A stretch of DNA of 64,000 nt from Butyrivibrio sp. VCB2006 (GTDB taxonomy: Bacteria > Bacillota > Clostridia > Lachnospirales > Lachnospiraceae): positions 62,001 through 126,000 of the forward strand of contig NZ_ATVX01000010.1 of the NCBI RefSeq assembly GCF_000420945.1, in the 5' to 3' direction. Shown piece after piece: positions 63,949 to 64,000 of this stretch. The number at the start of each line of letters is the position of its first letter. Positions within the stretch are counted from its first letter, which is position 1. The translations under genes were made by a program, and so were the position numbers. The notes under the pieces are model-generated. The model had not been told where the DNA came from and did no database searches. It worked only from the letters and a program-made list of their open reading frames with translations.

Positions 63949-64000
63949 ATGAAGAAGTGGAATGGAGCAGAGCTTATAGCTCTCGATCTTAGTGCAACTG
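63949..64000 (+). CDS. RiPP-like precursor peptide 2, 5' part only
   Basis: Seventeen full codons before the window end: MKKWNGAELIALDLSAT. It differs from peptide 1 at five of the first 17 positions, mostly conservative. An in-frame ATG two codons earlier (63943) is also possible; AGGAG lies upstream. It keeps the W-x3-E-L-x-x-L-D-L-x-A-T leader pattern. The core region is outside the window. Confidence 0.6.
   Translation, partial: MKKWNGAELIALDLSAT

Overview
The window reads as a chromosomal segment from a low-GC Gram-positive anaerobe of the class Clostridia, most likely Lachnospiraceae (Butyrivibrio or Pseudobutyrivibrio type). The grounds are AT-rich intergenic DNA with strong GGAGG ribosome sites, ribonuclease Y, a ZapA / U32 peptidase / SEDS / PBP gene run, GerW and its DUF2953 partner, a CBS-type family II pyrophosphatase and a UgpB-type sugar ABC system. 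The genus is inference. Almost every gene lies on the minus strand. The exceptions are an acyltransferase (12336-13418) and the peptide genes at the right edge. No tRNA, rRNA, insertion sequence, prophage or CRISPR array was seen.

Layout, left to right. 1-6700: start of a YbaK-type deacylase, an iron alcohol dehydrogenase, CBS-pyrophosphatase overlapping a TtcA-like PP-loop enzyme, a membrane protein and a lipoprotein. 6750-12200: heterodimeric ABC exporter, rRNA m5C methyltransferase, DtxR/MntR-type repressor. 12300-18430: acyltransferase, RNase Y, and a solute-binding lipoprotein paired with a chemoreceptor. 18500-23050: recX, then recA behind a LexA-type promoter, then a J-domain protein, GerW, DUF2953 protein and a small unknown. 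23100-30620: PBP2-type transpeptidase, SEDS protein, U32 peptidase, zapA, ruvB, ruvA. 30700-43500: GNAT, ilvE, AI-2E-type exporter, Mrp ATPase, glycosyltransferase, leuD/leuC, YfhO, ilvC/ilvN, hexapeptide-repeat protein. 43570-51000: topoisomerase III overlapping a decayed ATPase-nuclease, then asd and argH. 51260-55430: feoA/feoB with a Cys-rich small membrane protein, and a metallo-beta-lactamase protein. 55720-63380: sugar ABC transporter, PhoH, SulP transporter. 63530-64000: two tandem, similarly promoted RiPP-like precursor genes, the second cut by the window end.

How it works together. Branched-chain amino acid synthesis (ilvE, leuCD, ilvCN) is spread over several units; ilvN has a near-consensus promoter flanked by 12-base direct repeats. 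The feo operon has a promoter overlapped by GTTAG-N6-CTAAC palindromes of the kind bound by DtxR-family repressors, and such a repressor is encoded in the window. recA has two GAAC-N4-GTTC sites, one inside the promoter spacer. argH has an ArgR-type box.

The most novel-looking parts are the peptide genes at the right edge, whose leaders align with the paeninodin-type lasso leader pattern, and the translationally coupled pair of an ATPase-nuclease family protein lacking its catalytic motifs and a topoisomerase III with five C-terminal zinc repeats.
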